This document shows, in pieces, positions 23,920 through 32,083 of a DNA stretch of 32,101 nt (the first letter of the stretch is position 1; each line of letters starts with the position of its first letter). The notes under the pieces are model-generated. The model saw only the letters and a program-made list of their open reading frames with translations, was not told the origin of the DNA and searched no databases. Position numbers and translations under genes: made by a program. This DNA is from Bryobacterales bacterium (GTDB lineage Bacteria; Acidobacteriota; Terriglobia; Bryobacterales; Bryobacteraceae), in assembly GCA_016789755.1 (NCBI GenBank), contig JAEUQG010000592.1:1-32101 (forward strand). Reading direction: 5' to 3'.

Positions 23920-24792
23920 ATGTTCCAACTTGAGAACGTTCTGTTCCCCGTGGACTTTTCCAGCCGTTGCCGCGGCGCGGCCCGATTGTTGGATGCCCTC
24001 CACGCCAACTTCCAACTCAACGTGACCCTCGTTCACGTCTTGCCCCCCCCACATATGGAATACAGCATGGCCGATCTGGGCGGCGGCATCTTTCAGGAAT
24101 ACACCAGGGCTCGCGAAGATCAGGCCCGCAAAGACCTCGAATACTTCCTCGATGAGGAACTCAAACACTACAAGCTCAACCGCGTCCTGCTCGAAGGCGA
24201 CCCCGCCCGCCGCCTCGTCGCCTATGCCCACGACCATAAAATGAACATGGTCGTCATGCCCACCCACGGCTACGGCGGCTTCCGCCGCTTCATGCTCGGC
24301 TCCGTCACCGCCAAAGTCCTCCACGACGCCGATTGCCCCGTCTTCACCGGTGTCCACCTCGAAGACGTCCCCGACGCCGAGCAGATCCAGATCCGCAAAG
24401 TCGCCGCCGCCATCGACCTCACCCCCGTCAGCGAAAAGGTCCTCCGCTGGGCTTCCTGCTTCGCCCAAAAAAGCAACGCCGAACTCACCGTCTATCACGT
24501 CACCCCCAGCGTCGAGGGCATGAGCGGCGAATACTTCGTCCCCAACTGGCGCGAACGCTTCGCCGAAGAGGCCGGCGCCCGCCTCGACGAGCTGATGCAG
24601 AAAATCGGCATCAAGGTCCCAGTCCAAATGCAGGCCGGCGACGCCGTTGGCCACGTCTGCGAACTGGCCAAAAAGAACGCCGACGACCTCCTCGTCATCG
24701 GCCGCGGCTCCAGCGCCGGCGTCTTCGGACGCATCCGCGCCCATTCCTACGGCATCATCCGCCAATCGCCTTGCCCGGTCATCAGCGTCTGA
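23920..24792 (+). CDS. Tandem universal stress protein (UspA family)
   Basis: The 290-residue protein has two UspA domains in series. The first starts with MFQLENVLFPVDFSSRC and ends with the nucleotide-binding loop MPTHGYGGFRRFMLGSVTA, matching the G-x2-G-x9-G(S/T) pattern of ATP-binding members, then DADCPVF. The second (about 150-290; AAAIDLTPVSEKVLRWASCF) ends VIGRGSSAGVFGRIRAHSYG and QSPCPVISV, with a less canonical loop. Tandem USPs are soluble cytoplasmic stress or energy-state proteins. It probably depends on the divergent sigma-54 activator through the -24/-12-like element. The fumarylacetoacetate-hydrolase-family gene follows after 23 bases and may share its transcript. Confidence 0.9.
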   Translation: MFQLENVLFPVDFSSRCRGAARLLDALHANFQLNVTLVHVLPPPHMEYSMADLGGGIFQEYTRAREDQARKDLEYFLDEELKHYKLNRVLLEGDPARRLVAYAHDHKMNMVVMPTHGYGGFRRFMLGSVTAKVLHDADCPVFTGVHLEDVPDAEQIQIRKVAAAIDLTPVSEKVLRWASCFAQKSNAELTVYHVTPSVEGMSGEYFVPNWRERFAEEAGARLDELMQKIGIKVPVQMQAGDAVGHVCELAKKNADDLLVIGRGSSAGVFGRIRAHSYGIIRQSPCPVISV

Positions 24793-24815
24793 ACCGTTTC
24801 GTGTATTCTTGAGAG

Positions 24816-25643
24816 GTGAATCGAAGGAACTTTCAAGCAGCCATGCTCGCCTCTCTCGCCTCCGCCCCGGCGCAAACCGCCGGCACGACGCGCTTCGTGC
24901 GCTTCTCCTATCGCGGTCAAACCGCGCACGCCATCCAGGAAGGCGATGACCTCCGCGTCATCCAGGGAGACCTCTTCGGAGCCTACAAAGTCACCTCCAC
25001 CAGGCGCAAACTCTCCGAGGTCAAACTCCTCTACCCCATCGCCCCCTCCAAAGCGCTCGCCGTCGGTCTCAACTACAAAAGCCACCTCGGCAGCCGCACC
25101 CCTCCCCCCCAGCCCGAAATGTTCTACAAGCCCATCACCTGCCTCACCAACCCCGGCGACCCCATCCGTATCCCGCAAGGCGCAAAGAACGTTCACTTCG
25201 AAGGCGAACTCGTCGTCGTCATCGGCAAGCGCCTCTCCCGCGCTTCCAAAGACGAAGCCACCGCCGGCATCTTCGGAGTCACCTGCGGCAACGACGTCAG
25301 CGAGCGCGACTGGCAGAACGGCCCCCAGAAAGACTTGCAATGGTGGCGCGCCAAAGGCGCCGACACCTTCGGCCCCATGGGCCCCGCCATCGTCAAAGGC
25401 CTCAACTACGGCAAGCTCCAGCTCGAAACCCGCCTCAACGGCAAAAGCATGCAGAAGCAGCTCACCAGCGATCTCCTCTTCGATTGCCCCACCATCGTCA
25501 GCTACGTCAGCCAGTACGTCACCCTCGAACCCGGCGATGTCATCTTCACCGGCACCCCCGGCTCCACCTCGAAAATGTCCCCCGGCGACTCCGTCGAAAT
25601 CGAGATCGAAGGCATCGGCATCCTCAAGAACCCGATTGCCTGA
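24816..25643 (+). CDS. Fumarylacetoacetate-hydrolase-family protein with N-terminal signal
   Basis: The 275-residue protein has the FAH fold from about residue 70: ALAVGLNYKSHL, the metal-binding Glu pair in HFEGELVVVIGK, GVTCGNDVSERDWQ, and the end motifs LEPGDVIFTGTPG and GDSVEIEIEGIG. Family members cleave or isomerise C-C bonds in 2-oxo acids, as in aromatic degradation, using Mg or Mn. Unusually, the GTG start gives NRRNFQAAMLASLASAPAQT, which resembles a Tat signal; an exported FAH-type enzyme would be uncommon, so the signal needs proof. GTG lies directly after GAGAG, leaving poor Shine-Dalgarno spacing. An internal ATG at 24843 would remove the RR pair. The last 20 bases overlap the convergent YkgJ-type gene. 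Confidence 0.85.
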   Translation: MNRRNFQAAMLASLASAPAQTAGTTRFVRFSYRGQTAHAIQEGDDLRVIQGDLFGAYKVTSTRRKLSEVKLLYPIAPSKALAVGLNYKSHLGSRTPPPQPEMFYKPITCLTNPGDPIRIPQGAKNVHFEGELVVVIGKRLSRASKDEATAGIFGVTCGNDVSERDWQNGPQKDLQWWRAKGADTFGPMGPAIVKGLNYGKLQLETRLNGKSMQKQLTSDLLFDCPTIVSYVSQYVTLEPGDVIFTGTPGSTSKMSPGDSVEIEIEGIGILKNPIA

Positions 25644-26142
25644 GCGCCTCCGCAACATTGCTCCCGGCGGGGTTCCCCATCCGCTCCAGAATCGCGGCTT
25701 CTAATCCCTCGCCGTCCACCTCCACCGCGCACGCCGCCATCTCCTCCGGCGTTGCCCCTTCGTAGCACAGCTCGCACGACGCCAGCCCCCCGTCCACTTC
25801 CGTCACCGGACCGAACACCCGGCACGTCACCGGACGCCATGCATACAAATCGCAAAGCCCCGTGTCCGTATCCAACACCGGACACGGCGCGTCATCCCCT
25901 TCCACATAGGCAACCACCCGCGCCCGCACCCGTTCCGCCCGCGCCGCATCTTCCGCCTCCAACGCGATAAGCCCTCGCCGCAGCCGCTCCCCATCGAGAC
26001 CCGTGATCTCGAACGGACCCATGCAACACTCCGTGCATCCCGCCTTGCACACCAGCCACTCCCCGCTCTTTCGCGCCGCCTCTTCCATCGACCGGGCAAT
26101 GCTCACCAGCAGCCGCCCGTCCCCGTCCCCTAGCGCTTCCAT
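25624..26142 (-). CDS. YkgJ-family cysteine-cluster protein
   Basis: This 172-residue protein belongs to the YkgJ/UPF0153 Cys-cluster family. It has the leading cluster C-x3-C-x2-CC (CKAGCTECC), followed by PCPVLDTDTGLCDLYAWRPVTC and a further CELC pair. Eight or more Cys in this spacing suggest zinc or iron-sulfur binding; the family's biochemical role is not settled. The ATG at 26142 was chosen because GGGTGAC precedes it and the long upstream frame (to 26673) is Gly/Ser low-complexity antisense-like sequence inside the neighbouring gene. It overlaps the preceding secreted-protein gene by 13 bases (same operon) and the convergent FAH-type gene by 20 bases. Confidence 0.85.
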   Translation of the reverse strand: MEALGDGDGRLLVSIARSMEEAARKSGEWLVCKAGCTECCMGPFEITGLDGERLRRGLIALEAEDAARAERVRARVVAYVEGDDAPCPVLDTDTGLCDLYAWRPVTCRVFGPVTEVDGGLASCELCYEGATPEEMAACAVEVDGEGLEAAILERMGNPAGSNVAEALRQSGS

Positions 26143-28058
26143 GTCACCCGAAACACGTGCCGCGCCGCTCCGCCCTTCGTATCGTCCACCCGTACCTTCA
26201 GCGTGTTCCCATTCCCCGCCGATGGCTCCTCCACAATCTTCACCGTCCCCCGCCCTGTCTTCTTCTCCACACTCCACGTCACTCCCGAACCCGCCGGAAT
26301 CGGACCGCTCGCCGAAATCTTTTGATCCTTCACCGGCCCCCCCGCCAGCACCTCCGGAGTCACGTCTTTCTCCCACAGATGAAACACCACCGACGCGTCC
26401 ACCGTCGCCTCCACTTCCACCCAGCCTTCCTTCACTTCCGCCGCCACCGCCGCCGCCTCCACCACCGCCGGCTTCTCCGGATTCGCCGGATTCGCCGGAT
26501 TCCCCGGCGCACCCACACTCGGCGTCCCCGGCGTGATCACTACCGATTGCGCCGGACCCGCTCCCTCGTCCCCAATCCCCAGATACGGATTGTAGGTGTA
26601 GTCCAGCGAAAATTGCATGCTCGCCGGAAAACGCAGCCCCTGTGTCACCGCATAGGCTGGATCCAATCCCCATTGCCCCGCGTTCAGCACCTTCGCCTTC
26701 AGCGTCTTATTGTCGTGCCAGCCCCAGAACGGCTTCGCCTTGTTCGAGGATTCCTTGCGCCCCAGAAACGTCTTCCCCATCCGCGCCACCTTCGCCTTCG
26801 GACGCCCGCCAAACGGCTCGTAAGGCCCGAATTCATCGAACATCCGCTGGTCCTGATCGTTCGTCGTCCGCGCCCACCAGTGCGTCAGAATCGGCAATAA
26901 TTCGTATCCCACCTTCCGGTCGTTGGCATGCTTCGGCCGTTCCGCCACCCCCTTGTACACGAACGTCACCCCCGTCCCCCCGTTGAAATCGTCCTTCGAC
27001 ACGTTGTACCGGCTGTGGCTGTTCAGCGTCGTCCCGTAAATGCCGTGCCCGCCCGATTCCACAAACACCACCGGATGCGTGTTGTCGTGCATCTCTATCC
27101 GCCCGTCCACATTATGCAGCCCGCTCGATATCCCCCTCTCATTCGTGAAACTGTAAACATTGTTGTGCGCCAATGTTTCCATCGTCAGCAGCTTCCCGAA
27201 CTCGCTGCCGTCCTTCTGCACCGTCAGAATCACCCCCTCGTTATCGTTCTCATGGCAGCTTCCGGCCACGCACTTATCGGAATAATCGCGCGGGTGAAAC
27301 GCGTTGTAGATCAGAAACCAGTGCGTCGAGGTCTCCATCACCGCATAGTATATGTACGCCTGCGATGTCCCCTTCTCCATGTTGTCCCAATTGTTGTCCC
27401 CAATCAGATCGTTGTCGAAGTCGAACCGCGTCGGAAAATCCGACTTCGGCTGCCACCAAGTCTCCTGCGCGAACATCGGCGCGTAACGCTCGGCCAGCGC
27501 CCGGTACGGCTCTTTCGATTTGTCCTCCGCACCGAAGTTGAACTCCTCCGCCTTCTTCTGCGAAGCCGCATTGCTGTCCACCGTAATCGTGACCTGCGCC
27601 TTCACTCCCTCCGTATCGCTCTCCAAACGATACGTGCCCGCCTTCTCCGGAGCCGTATACAGAAACGAATCCTGCACGATAAAATCACCCGCCACCCGCT
27701 GAAAAATGCTCCCGATCGCCGACCCGCCGTCCGTAAACCCGCCCGGATCCGTCCCCGGAAACTTGAACGGCTTCGATACCCATCCGCCATCTTTGTCCAA
27801 TGCCTTCATCGCACCCGGCGCGCGACGCAGCCGCCCCTTCCGCGGATCGGAATTGGCGACCGCAATCTCCCCGTCCACCAGCACCTGCACCACAATCGAC
27901 TCCAGCGGACGCACCTTGCAATCGGCCGGAAGGCAGTTGAACCGCAATCCCGTCACCTTTGCGTTGCGATCCGTTTGCCGGCTGGCCCCCGCCAGGATCC
28001 CGCTGAAATCCTGCGCCCAGGCGGCCGAAACGGTCAGAAACAAAACCACTGCTTTCAT
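26130..28058 (-). CDS. Large secreted protein with a possible Vps62-like domain
   Basis: The 642-residue protein has a signal peptide (MKAVVLFLTVSAAWAQD) and a strong Shine-Dalgarno (GAGGAG, 7 bases before the ATG), which fixes the start. The N-terminal 150 residues look like a beta-rich Ig-type region (YTAPEKAGTYRLESDTEG). Residues about 165-430 contain ERYAPMFAQETWWQPKSDFP, FLIYNAFHPRDY, CHENDNEGVILTVQKDG and HPVVFVESGGHGIYG. This order loosely resembles the 'YAPxxxxHPxE / HENDWEG / HPxxYVAxGSHA' pattern of Vps62-like proteins. A Pro/Asn/Gly repeat linker (NPANPANPEKP) leads to a C-terminal beta domain. No enzymatic residues can be assigned with confidence, and the function is unknown. It lies between the NadD-like gene and the YkgJ-type gene in one operon. 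Confidence 0.6.
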   Translation of the reverse strand: MKAVVLFLTVSAAWAQDFSGILAGASRQTDRNAKVTGLRFNCLPADCKVRPLESIVVQVLVDGEIAVANSDPRKGRLRRAPGAMKALDKDGGWVSKPFKFPGTDPGGFTDGGSAIGSIFQRVAGDFIVQDSFLYTAPEKAGTYRLESDTEGVKAQVTITVDSNAASQKKAEEFNFGAEDKSKEPYRALAERYAPMFAQETWWQPKSDFPTRFDFDNDLIGDNNWDNMEKGTSQAYIYYAVMETSTHWFLIYNAFHPRDYSDKCVAGSCHENDNEGVILTVQKDGSEFGKLLTMETLAHNNVYSFTNERGISSGLHNVDGRIEMHDNTHPVVFVESGGHGIYGTTLNSHSRYNVSKDDFNGGTGVTFVYKGVAERPKHANDRKVGYELLPILTHWWARTTNDQDQRMFDEFGPYEPFGGRPKAKVARMGKTFLGRKESSNKAKPFWGWHDNKTLKAKVLNAGQWGLDPAYAVTQGLRFPASMQFSLDYTYNPYLGIGDEGAGPAQSVVITPGTPSVGAPGNPANPANPEKPAVVEAAAVAAEVKEGWVEVEATVDASVVFHLWEKDVTPEVLAGGPVKDQKISASGPIPAGSGVTWSVEKKTGRGTVKIVEEPSAGNGNTLKVRVDDTKGGAARHVFRVTWKR

Positions 28059-28089
28059 GATGCGCTCCTCGTGTCGGTTCCCTAACAGT

Positions 28090-28701
28090 TTAGCGTTTGC
28101 CGTAGATCTGCGCGACGCGCGCCGCGATCGACTCCGGTATCCACTGCTCCCAATCCCCACCTGCCCCCACTCGCTCCCGCACCCGCGAACTCGCCACTTC
28201 ATCCCAATCCCCTGTGACGCGCAATTCCCCAATCGCGTTGCCCAATTGCGCCGGAGCCTCATAGGCCCCCCCGCGCGGAGCCACCAGTAACTCGAACTCC
28301 TCCAACTGCTCCTCGATCGGCGGCAACTCGCCGTAGTCCCACCCCACAATCCGCTCCGCCGCATCCCGCCCGCACAGAAACCGCAGCCTCACACTCGGCG
28401 GATAATGCCCCCGCGCCTCCCGCGCGATCTGCAGAAACAAACCCGCCTCCGCCACCGCCACCGAAAAGCGCCCCTCATGCGCCGTCGCTGCCAGCACCAG
28501 TTCCAGCCGCTCCTCCAACGTCACCCCGTCGTAGCGCTTGTGCGGGAACCGCTCCGGTAAAACAAATAGCACCTCTTCTGTTTCAAACGTATCCAGCGCC
28601 GCCCGTGCCAGCGCCAGATGCGCCTTCGTCGGCGGATGAAACGCGCTCGCGAGCACCCCCAGCCTCCCCGGCGCCACCGCCGGCTTACGCAGAAACTTCA
28701 T
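28090..28701 (-). CDS. NadD-like nicotinate-nucleotide adenylyltransferase
   Basis: The 203-residue protein has the nucleotidyltransferase core: LGVLASAFHPPTKAHLALAR at the (T/H)xGH site, here TKAH, then PERFPHKR and the C-terminal ASSRVRER in place of ISSTxIR. The family transfers AMP to nicotinate or nicotinamide mononucleotide in NAD synthesis. TKAH and the SSRVRE variant depart from the usual GHL and ISSTxIR, so another nucleotidyl acceptor is possible and I give no gene symbol. The ATG at 28701 faces the divergent zinc-ribbon gene, whose start is 22 bases away. It is the first gene of the three-gene minus operon. Confidence 0.75.
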   Translation of the reverse strand: MKFLRKPAVAPGRLGVLASAFHPPTKAHLALARAALDTFETEEVLFVLPERFPHKRYDGVTLEERLELVLAATAHEGRFSVAVAEAGLFLQIAREARGHYPPSVRLRFLCGRDAAERIVGWDYGELPPIEEQLEEFELLVAPRGGAYEAPAQLGNAIGELRVTGDWDEVASSRVRERVGAGGDWEQWIPESIAARVAQIYGKR

Positions 28702-28723
28702 GTGTCAAGATAGTACCAATACC

Positions 28724-29398
28724 ATGTTTAGCTGGATTTGTCCCAAATGTGGAGGAGAGGTCCTTCCGTCGGAAAACGAATGCCCGCGTTGCGCCAAACC
28801 CGCATCGCCCCCCGCCGTGCACCCACCCGTCTCATCGGACGCGCCCACGCTCGCCGCAACGCCACCCGCGCCTCCCCCCCAATCCGCCCCACCTCAGCCC
28901 ACTTACGTCGTCCCTCAACCCAAACAGGGCCTTCCCGCCTGGGCCGTCGTACTCCTCGTCGCCGTCCTCCTCATCGGAGCAGGCTGGGCCGGCATCACCT
29001 ACCTGCGCCCTTCCGCCGGGTCCTCCGCCGCCGCCCCCACAACCGAAACCAAAATGGCCACCCCCGGCGAAACACCCAAAGCCGCCCACCCCTTCGCCAA
29101 ACACCTCGAAATCACCGGTCTCCGCATCCTCGAAACACCTAAGCAGAAACTCCAGATTCAGATGATCGTCGTCAATCACTCCGCCGCCGATCTGCCCGAC
29201 CTCAATCTCGAAGTGCGCCTCCGCTCCTCGAAAGCCGACCCTTCCGCCGAACCGGTCACCTCCTTCACCGTCCGCGTCCCCTCCGTCGCCGGCTACGAAA
29301 GCAAGGAAGTGAAAGCCGAAGCTTCTACGAAGCTCCGCGCCTACGAGTTCCCTGACTGGCAGTTTCTGCGGGCGGAATTCGATGTGAAGGAACAATAG
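28724..29398 (+). CDS. Zinc-ribbon, single-pass membrane protein
   Basis: The 224-residue protein begins with a double-Cys zinc ribbon, CPKC-x10-CPRC. A Pro-rich linker (about 35-75) and one transmembrane helix (LPAWAVVLLVAVLLIGAGWAG, about 80-100) follow, then a beta-rich extracytoplasmic domain (about 130-224; LEITGLRILETPKQKLQIQM, IVVNHSAADLPDLNLEVRLR) resembling FxLYD/DUF3426-type domains. Such proteins are common in acidobacteria and myxobacteria; their role is unknown. ATG 28724 was preferred to ATG 28700 because the eight extra residues overlap the divergent gene and precede the ribbon. Its 3' end overlaps the convergent SRPBCC gene by 74 bases. Confidence 0.75.
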   Translation: MFSWICPKCGGEVLPSENECPRCAKPASPPAVHPPVSSDAPTLAATPPAPPPQSAPPQPTYVVPQPKQGLPAWAVVLLVAVLLIGAGWAGITYLRPSAGSSAAAPTTETKMATPGETPKAAHPFAKHLEITGLRILETPKQKLQIQMIVVNHSAADLPDLNLEVRLRSSKADPSAEPVTSFTVRVPSVAGYESKEVKAEASTKLRAYEFPDWQFLRAEFDVKEQ

Positions 29399-29873
29399 CC
29401 GGCTCCGTCCAGTGCGCCTTGCCGCCGCATAAGATCTCATTCAGCGATAGCTGCCGGTAACGGAAAATCTCCTTCAATTGCCCCGCCACCATCAGCCGGT
29501 GCGCCAGCCTGCCCAGCTTCCCCAACGGCAGCATGTACTCCACCTCGTCCGTCACCACCGTCCCTTCCTCGCTTGGATGAAACGTATGCCGGTGCTTCCA
29601 GTACACATACGGACCCCGCAACATCTCGTCCACGAAATGGAACGGCGGCTCGTACTCCGTGATCAGCGTCCGCCACTTCATCGGCAACCCGTTCCAGCGC
29701 AGCGTGTAATCGAACTCCGCCCCGGCAAACATCCGCGGTTCCGGCGATACAATCCGGAAATTCAGCCACGGCGGCGTAATCCTCGCCAGGTTGCGCGGAT
29801 CTTCAAACACCGCGAACGCCTCCCGGATCGACACCGGAGCCAGCATTTGACACCGAAGCGTGTACGCTGTCAT
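29325..29873 (-). CDS. SRPBCC (START-like) ligand-binding protein
   Basis: The first ~150 of 182 residues match the polyketide-cyclase/SRPBCC helix-grip fold used to bind hydrophobic ligands: VSIREAFAVFEDPRNLARIT, PPWLNFRIVSPEPRMFAG, FVDEMLRGPYVYWKHRHTFH, VVTDEVEYMLPLG and the last helix KEIFRYRQLSLNEIL. The ligand is unknown. The ~30-residue tail after that helix (from KAHWTEPAI) is coded antisense within the end of the zinc-ribbon gene and looks unstructured. The ATG overlaps the stop of the upstream TMTC-like gene (ATGA), so both are one translationally coupled operon. Confidence 0.82.
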   Translation of the reverse strand: MTAYTLRCQMLAPVSIREAFAVFEDPRNLARITPPWLNFRIVSPEPRMFAGAEFDYTLRWNGLPMKWRTLITEYEPPFHFVDEMLRGPYVYWKHRHTFHPSEEGTVVTDEVEYMLPLGKLGRLAHRLMVAGQLKEIFRYRQLSLNEILCGGKAHWTEPAIVPSHRIPPAETASQGTRRRGAS

Positions 29874-31372
29874 TTCTCCGCCAACAGCCGCTGCTGCTCC
29901 GGAGTATAGCGGCATTCCACCGGCGGCAAGGTCCGCTTGCCCAGCTTCAACAGGTTGTACCTTGCGTCGAACAGACATGCATCTTTCTCCAGGGCGCGCT
30001 CGAAATCGGCCCGCGCCGCTTCGTTCTGCTGCAACTGCGCCAGCGCCACGCCGCGATTGTTCATCGCCATCGCATCGTCCGGCGCCAATCCCAACGCCTT
30101 GCCGAACGCCGCCAGCGCCTCGGCGGGTCTTCCAGCCTCCAGCAACACTCTCCCCTTCTCCGATGCCACCGCCGCATTCTCCGGTGCAATACTTTCCGCC
30201 TCCGCAAGCAACGCCAGCCGCTGTTCCGGATTCTCCAACACGCGCGAAAGCTGAATCCGCGGACGCACCTTGTCCGGAGCAAAATACAGCGCCTCCCCCC
30301 ACAGCCGTTCCGCACTCGTCCACACCGTCGCTTGCCGCACCGAAATCGAAATCCACACCCCCATCAAAGCCAGCACCACCCACCGCGGCCTCTCCCGCAG
30401 GAAATACCCCAGCACCACTCCCAGCGCCAGCAGCGGCAGATACATCCGCCGGTCCGCCGCCAGATCCGCCGCCGGCAAAAACGAAGAACTCGGCGCAATC
30501 CACACCAGCGCCGCAATCCCCCAAAAACCCGCCCGCGCCTGCCCGAATCCCCGCATCGCCACAACACCAAGCGCCGCCACCCCCAACCACCCCACCACCG
30601 GCAGCACCCCGCCCGTCACCGCCACCGGAGGCTCTATCGAAAACCCGAACGGAGCCATCGCCAGCCGCAAGTAGCGCCACAACACCACTCCTTGCGTCAG
30701 AAAATACTCCCCCGCACTCACTCCCGCTTGCGCCCCCGCGCCCGATCCGGCAATCGCCGATGTCGCCGCCAGCACCCGAACACCCGCCGCCGCCGCGCAA
30801 CCCAACATCACCGCAATCGGCCCACGCTCCACCCGCCGCCCCGCCATCGAAACATGCAGCAACAAATAAAACAACGGAAACGTGACGCATTCCTCTTTCG
30901 CCAGCAGCGCCGGTACGAACCACGCCGCCGCCCGCCACGGCTTCCCCGCCAGCCATGCATCCAGCGACACCAGACACAACAACGCCATCAGCAGCGTCGC
31001 CCGGTCAAAGATGTAGCTCACCGCCTCAGTCTGTATCGGATGCACCGCAAACACCGCCACCGCCGCAAACGCCACCGCCTCCGGCAATATCCGCGACAAC
31101 GCCCTGTGCGCCACCCAAACCGAAGCCAGATGCAACAGCCAGTTCACCGCGTGAAACCCCGCCGCCCACGCCCCATGCAACTGGAAGTTCACCCAGAACG
31201 AAAACCACGTGAGCGGCCGCGTCTGCCCCGGCATCCAGCACCGCCACCACCCGTCCGGGCTCTGCACCACCGCATCGGACAGCAGCGCGAAATCGTCAAA
31301 CTGGAACGGCCCCCACAACGCGGCCGAATACGCCGCACCGGCCCCCGCAATCAAAATCAGCTTCTCGCGCAA
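29870..31372 (-). CDS. TMTC-like multi-pass membrane protein with C-terminal TPR
   Basis: The 500-residue protein starts with a membrane helix followed by the acidic pair in GPFQFDDFALL, the site expected to bind metal and lipid-linked sugar in GT-C transferases. The TMTC-type signature RPLTWFSFWVNFQLHG, FHAVNWLLHL and HPIQTEAVSYIFDRATLL comes next. About eight to ten hydrophobic segments run to residue ~340, then two to three tetratricopeptide repeats (SEKGRVLLEAGRPAEALAAF, MNNRGVALAQLQQNEAARAD). By homology it may transfer a lipid-linked sugar to exported proteins; this is inference. The start is TTG at 31372-31370; the next Met lies past the DD motif, so the TTG is well supported. TAAAAT lies 6 bases upstream. 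It is head-to-head with endonuclease III. Confidence 0.8.
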   Translation of the reverse strand: MREKLILIAGAGAAYSAALWGPFQFDDFALLSDAVVQSPDGWWRCWMPGQTRPLTWFSFWVNFQLHGAWAAGFHAVNWLLHLASVWVAHRALSRILPEAVAFAAVAVFAVHPIQTEAVSYIFDRATLLMALLCLVSLDAWLAGKPWRAAAWFVPALLAKEECVTFPLFYLLLHVSMAGRRVERGPIAVMLGCAAAAGVRVLAATSAIAGSGAGAQAGVSAGEYFLTQGVVLWRYLRLAMAPFGFSIEPPVAVTGGVLPVVGWLGVAALGVVAMRGFGQARAGFWGIAALVWIAPSSSFLPAADLAADRRMYLPLLALGVVLGYFLRERPRWVVLALMGVWISISVRQATVWTSAERLWGEALYFAPDKVRPRIQLSRVLENPEQRLALLAEAESIAPENAAVASEKGRVLLEAGRPAEALAAFGKALGLAPDDAMAMNNRGVALAQLQQNEAARADFERALEKDACLFDARYNLLKLGKRTLPPVECRYTPEQQRLLAEK

Positions 31373-32064
31373 TGTGTTATTTTAGGGCATTGCCGAAGCC
31401 GAAAACAGCCCCCGAGCGCAAAGCGCGTCTCCAACAAATCCTCTCCGCCCTCGACGTCCTCTACCCCAACGTCACCTGCGCCCTCCATCACAACAACGCC
31501 TGGGAACTGCTCGTCGCCACCATCCTCTCCGCCCAATGCACCGATGAGCGCGTCAACAAGGTTACTCCCGGCCTCTTCGCCAAATACCCCACCATCGCCG
31601 ATTTCGCCGCCGTCAGCCAGGACGAACTCGCGCACGATATCCGCTCCACTGGCTTCTTCAACAACAAAGCCAAATCGGTCATCGGCGCCGCCAAGCGCGT
31701 CCAGGATCACTTCGGCGGCCACATCCCCCGCACCATGGACGAAATGCTCACCATCCCCGGCGCCGCCCGCAAAACCGCCAACGTCGTCCTCGGCACCGCC
31801 TTCGGCATCCCCTCCGGAGTCGTCGTCGACACCCATGTCCAGCGCATCGCCAACCGCCTCGATCTCACCAAAAATCAGGACCCCGTCAAAATCGAACAGG
31901 ATTTGACCAAACTCCTTCCCCAATCGCGCTGGATTCTCTTCAGCCATCAACTCATCCACTTCGGCAGAAACATCTGCGTCGCCCGCAAGCCCCGTTGCGC
32001 CGGTTGCCCCATCGCCTCCATCTGCTACGCCAAGGACAAAACCACCCCCCCTCCCGCCCGCTAG
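31372..32064 (+). CDS. nth: Endonuclease III (base-excision DNA glycosylase/AP lyase)
   Basis: The 230-residue enzyme removes oxidised pyrimidines and nicks the abasic site. It shows LLVATILSAQCTDERVNKVTP, the helix-hairpin-helix IPGAARKTANVVLG with the catalytic Lys, and the catalytic Asp in VVVDTHVQRI. The [4Fe-4S] ligands are C-x6-C-x2-C-x5-C (CVARKPRCAGCPIASIC). The usual hairpin is LPGVGRKTA; here the second Gly is Ala. Two starts are possible. ATG 31372 overlaps the divergent start by one base. TTG 31390, preceded by AGGG, would give MPKPKTAPERKARL, a more typical N-terminus; this second start may be correct. No other repair gene is adjacent. Confidence 0.92.
   Translation: MCYFRALPKPKTAPERKARLQQILSALDVLYPNVTCALHHNNAWELLVATILSAQCTDERVNKVTPGLFAKYPTIADFAAVSQDELAHDIRSTGFFNNKAKSVIGAAKRVQDHFGGHIPRTMDEMLTIPGAARKTANVVLGTAFGIPSGVVVDTHVQRIANRLDLTKNQDPVKIEQDLTKLLPQSRWILFSHQLIHFGRNICVARKPRCAGCPIASICYAKDKTTPPPAR
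31379..31384 (-). promoter_or_regulatory. -10-like hexamer before the TMTC-like gene
   Basis: Read on the minus strand the hexamer is TAAAAT (5 of 6 to TATAAT). It ends 6 bases before the TTG start, so the transcript would begin at or within a base of the start codon. It sits in the only A/T-rich spot between the head-to-head genes. Confidence 0.4.
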
Positions 32065-32067
32065 CTA

Positions 32068-32073
32068 TACAAT
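32068..32073 (+). promoter_or_regulatory. -10-like hexamer before the last gene
   Basis: TACAAT (5 of 6 to TATAAT) ends 10 bases before the ATG at 32084, again leaving a very short leader. No Shine-Dalgarno is seen. Confidence 0.35.
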
Positions 32074-32083
32074 ACGGTCAGCC

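Noticed and set aside
25624..26673. Long form of the YkgJ-type protein starting at 26673
   Set aside because: The first ~177 residues are Gly/Ser/Glu low complexity within the neighbouring gene; the ATG at 26142 has a ribosome-binding site and precedes the Cys cluster.
28059..28364. N-terminal extension of the large secreted protein by 102 codons
   Set aside because: The extension is Arg/Ser-rich, overlaps the NadD-like gene in another frame, and a strong ribosome-binding site with signal peptide lies at 28058.
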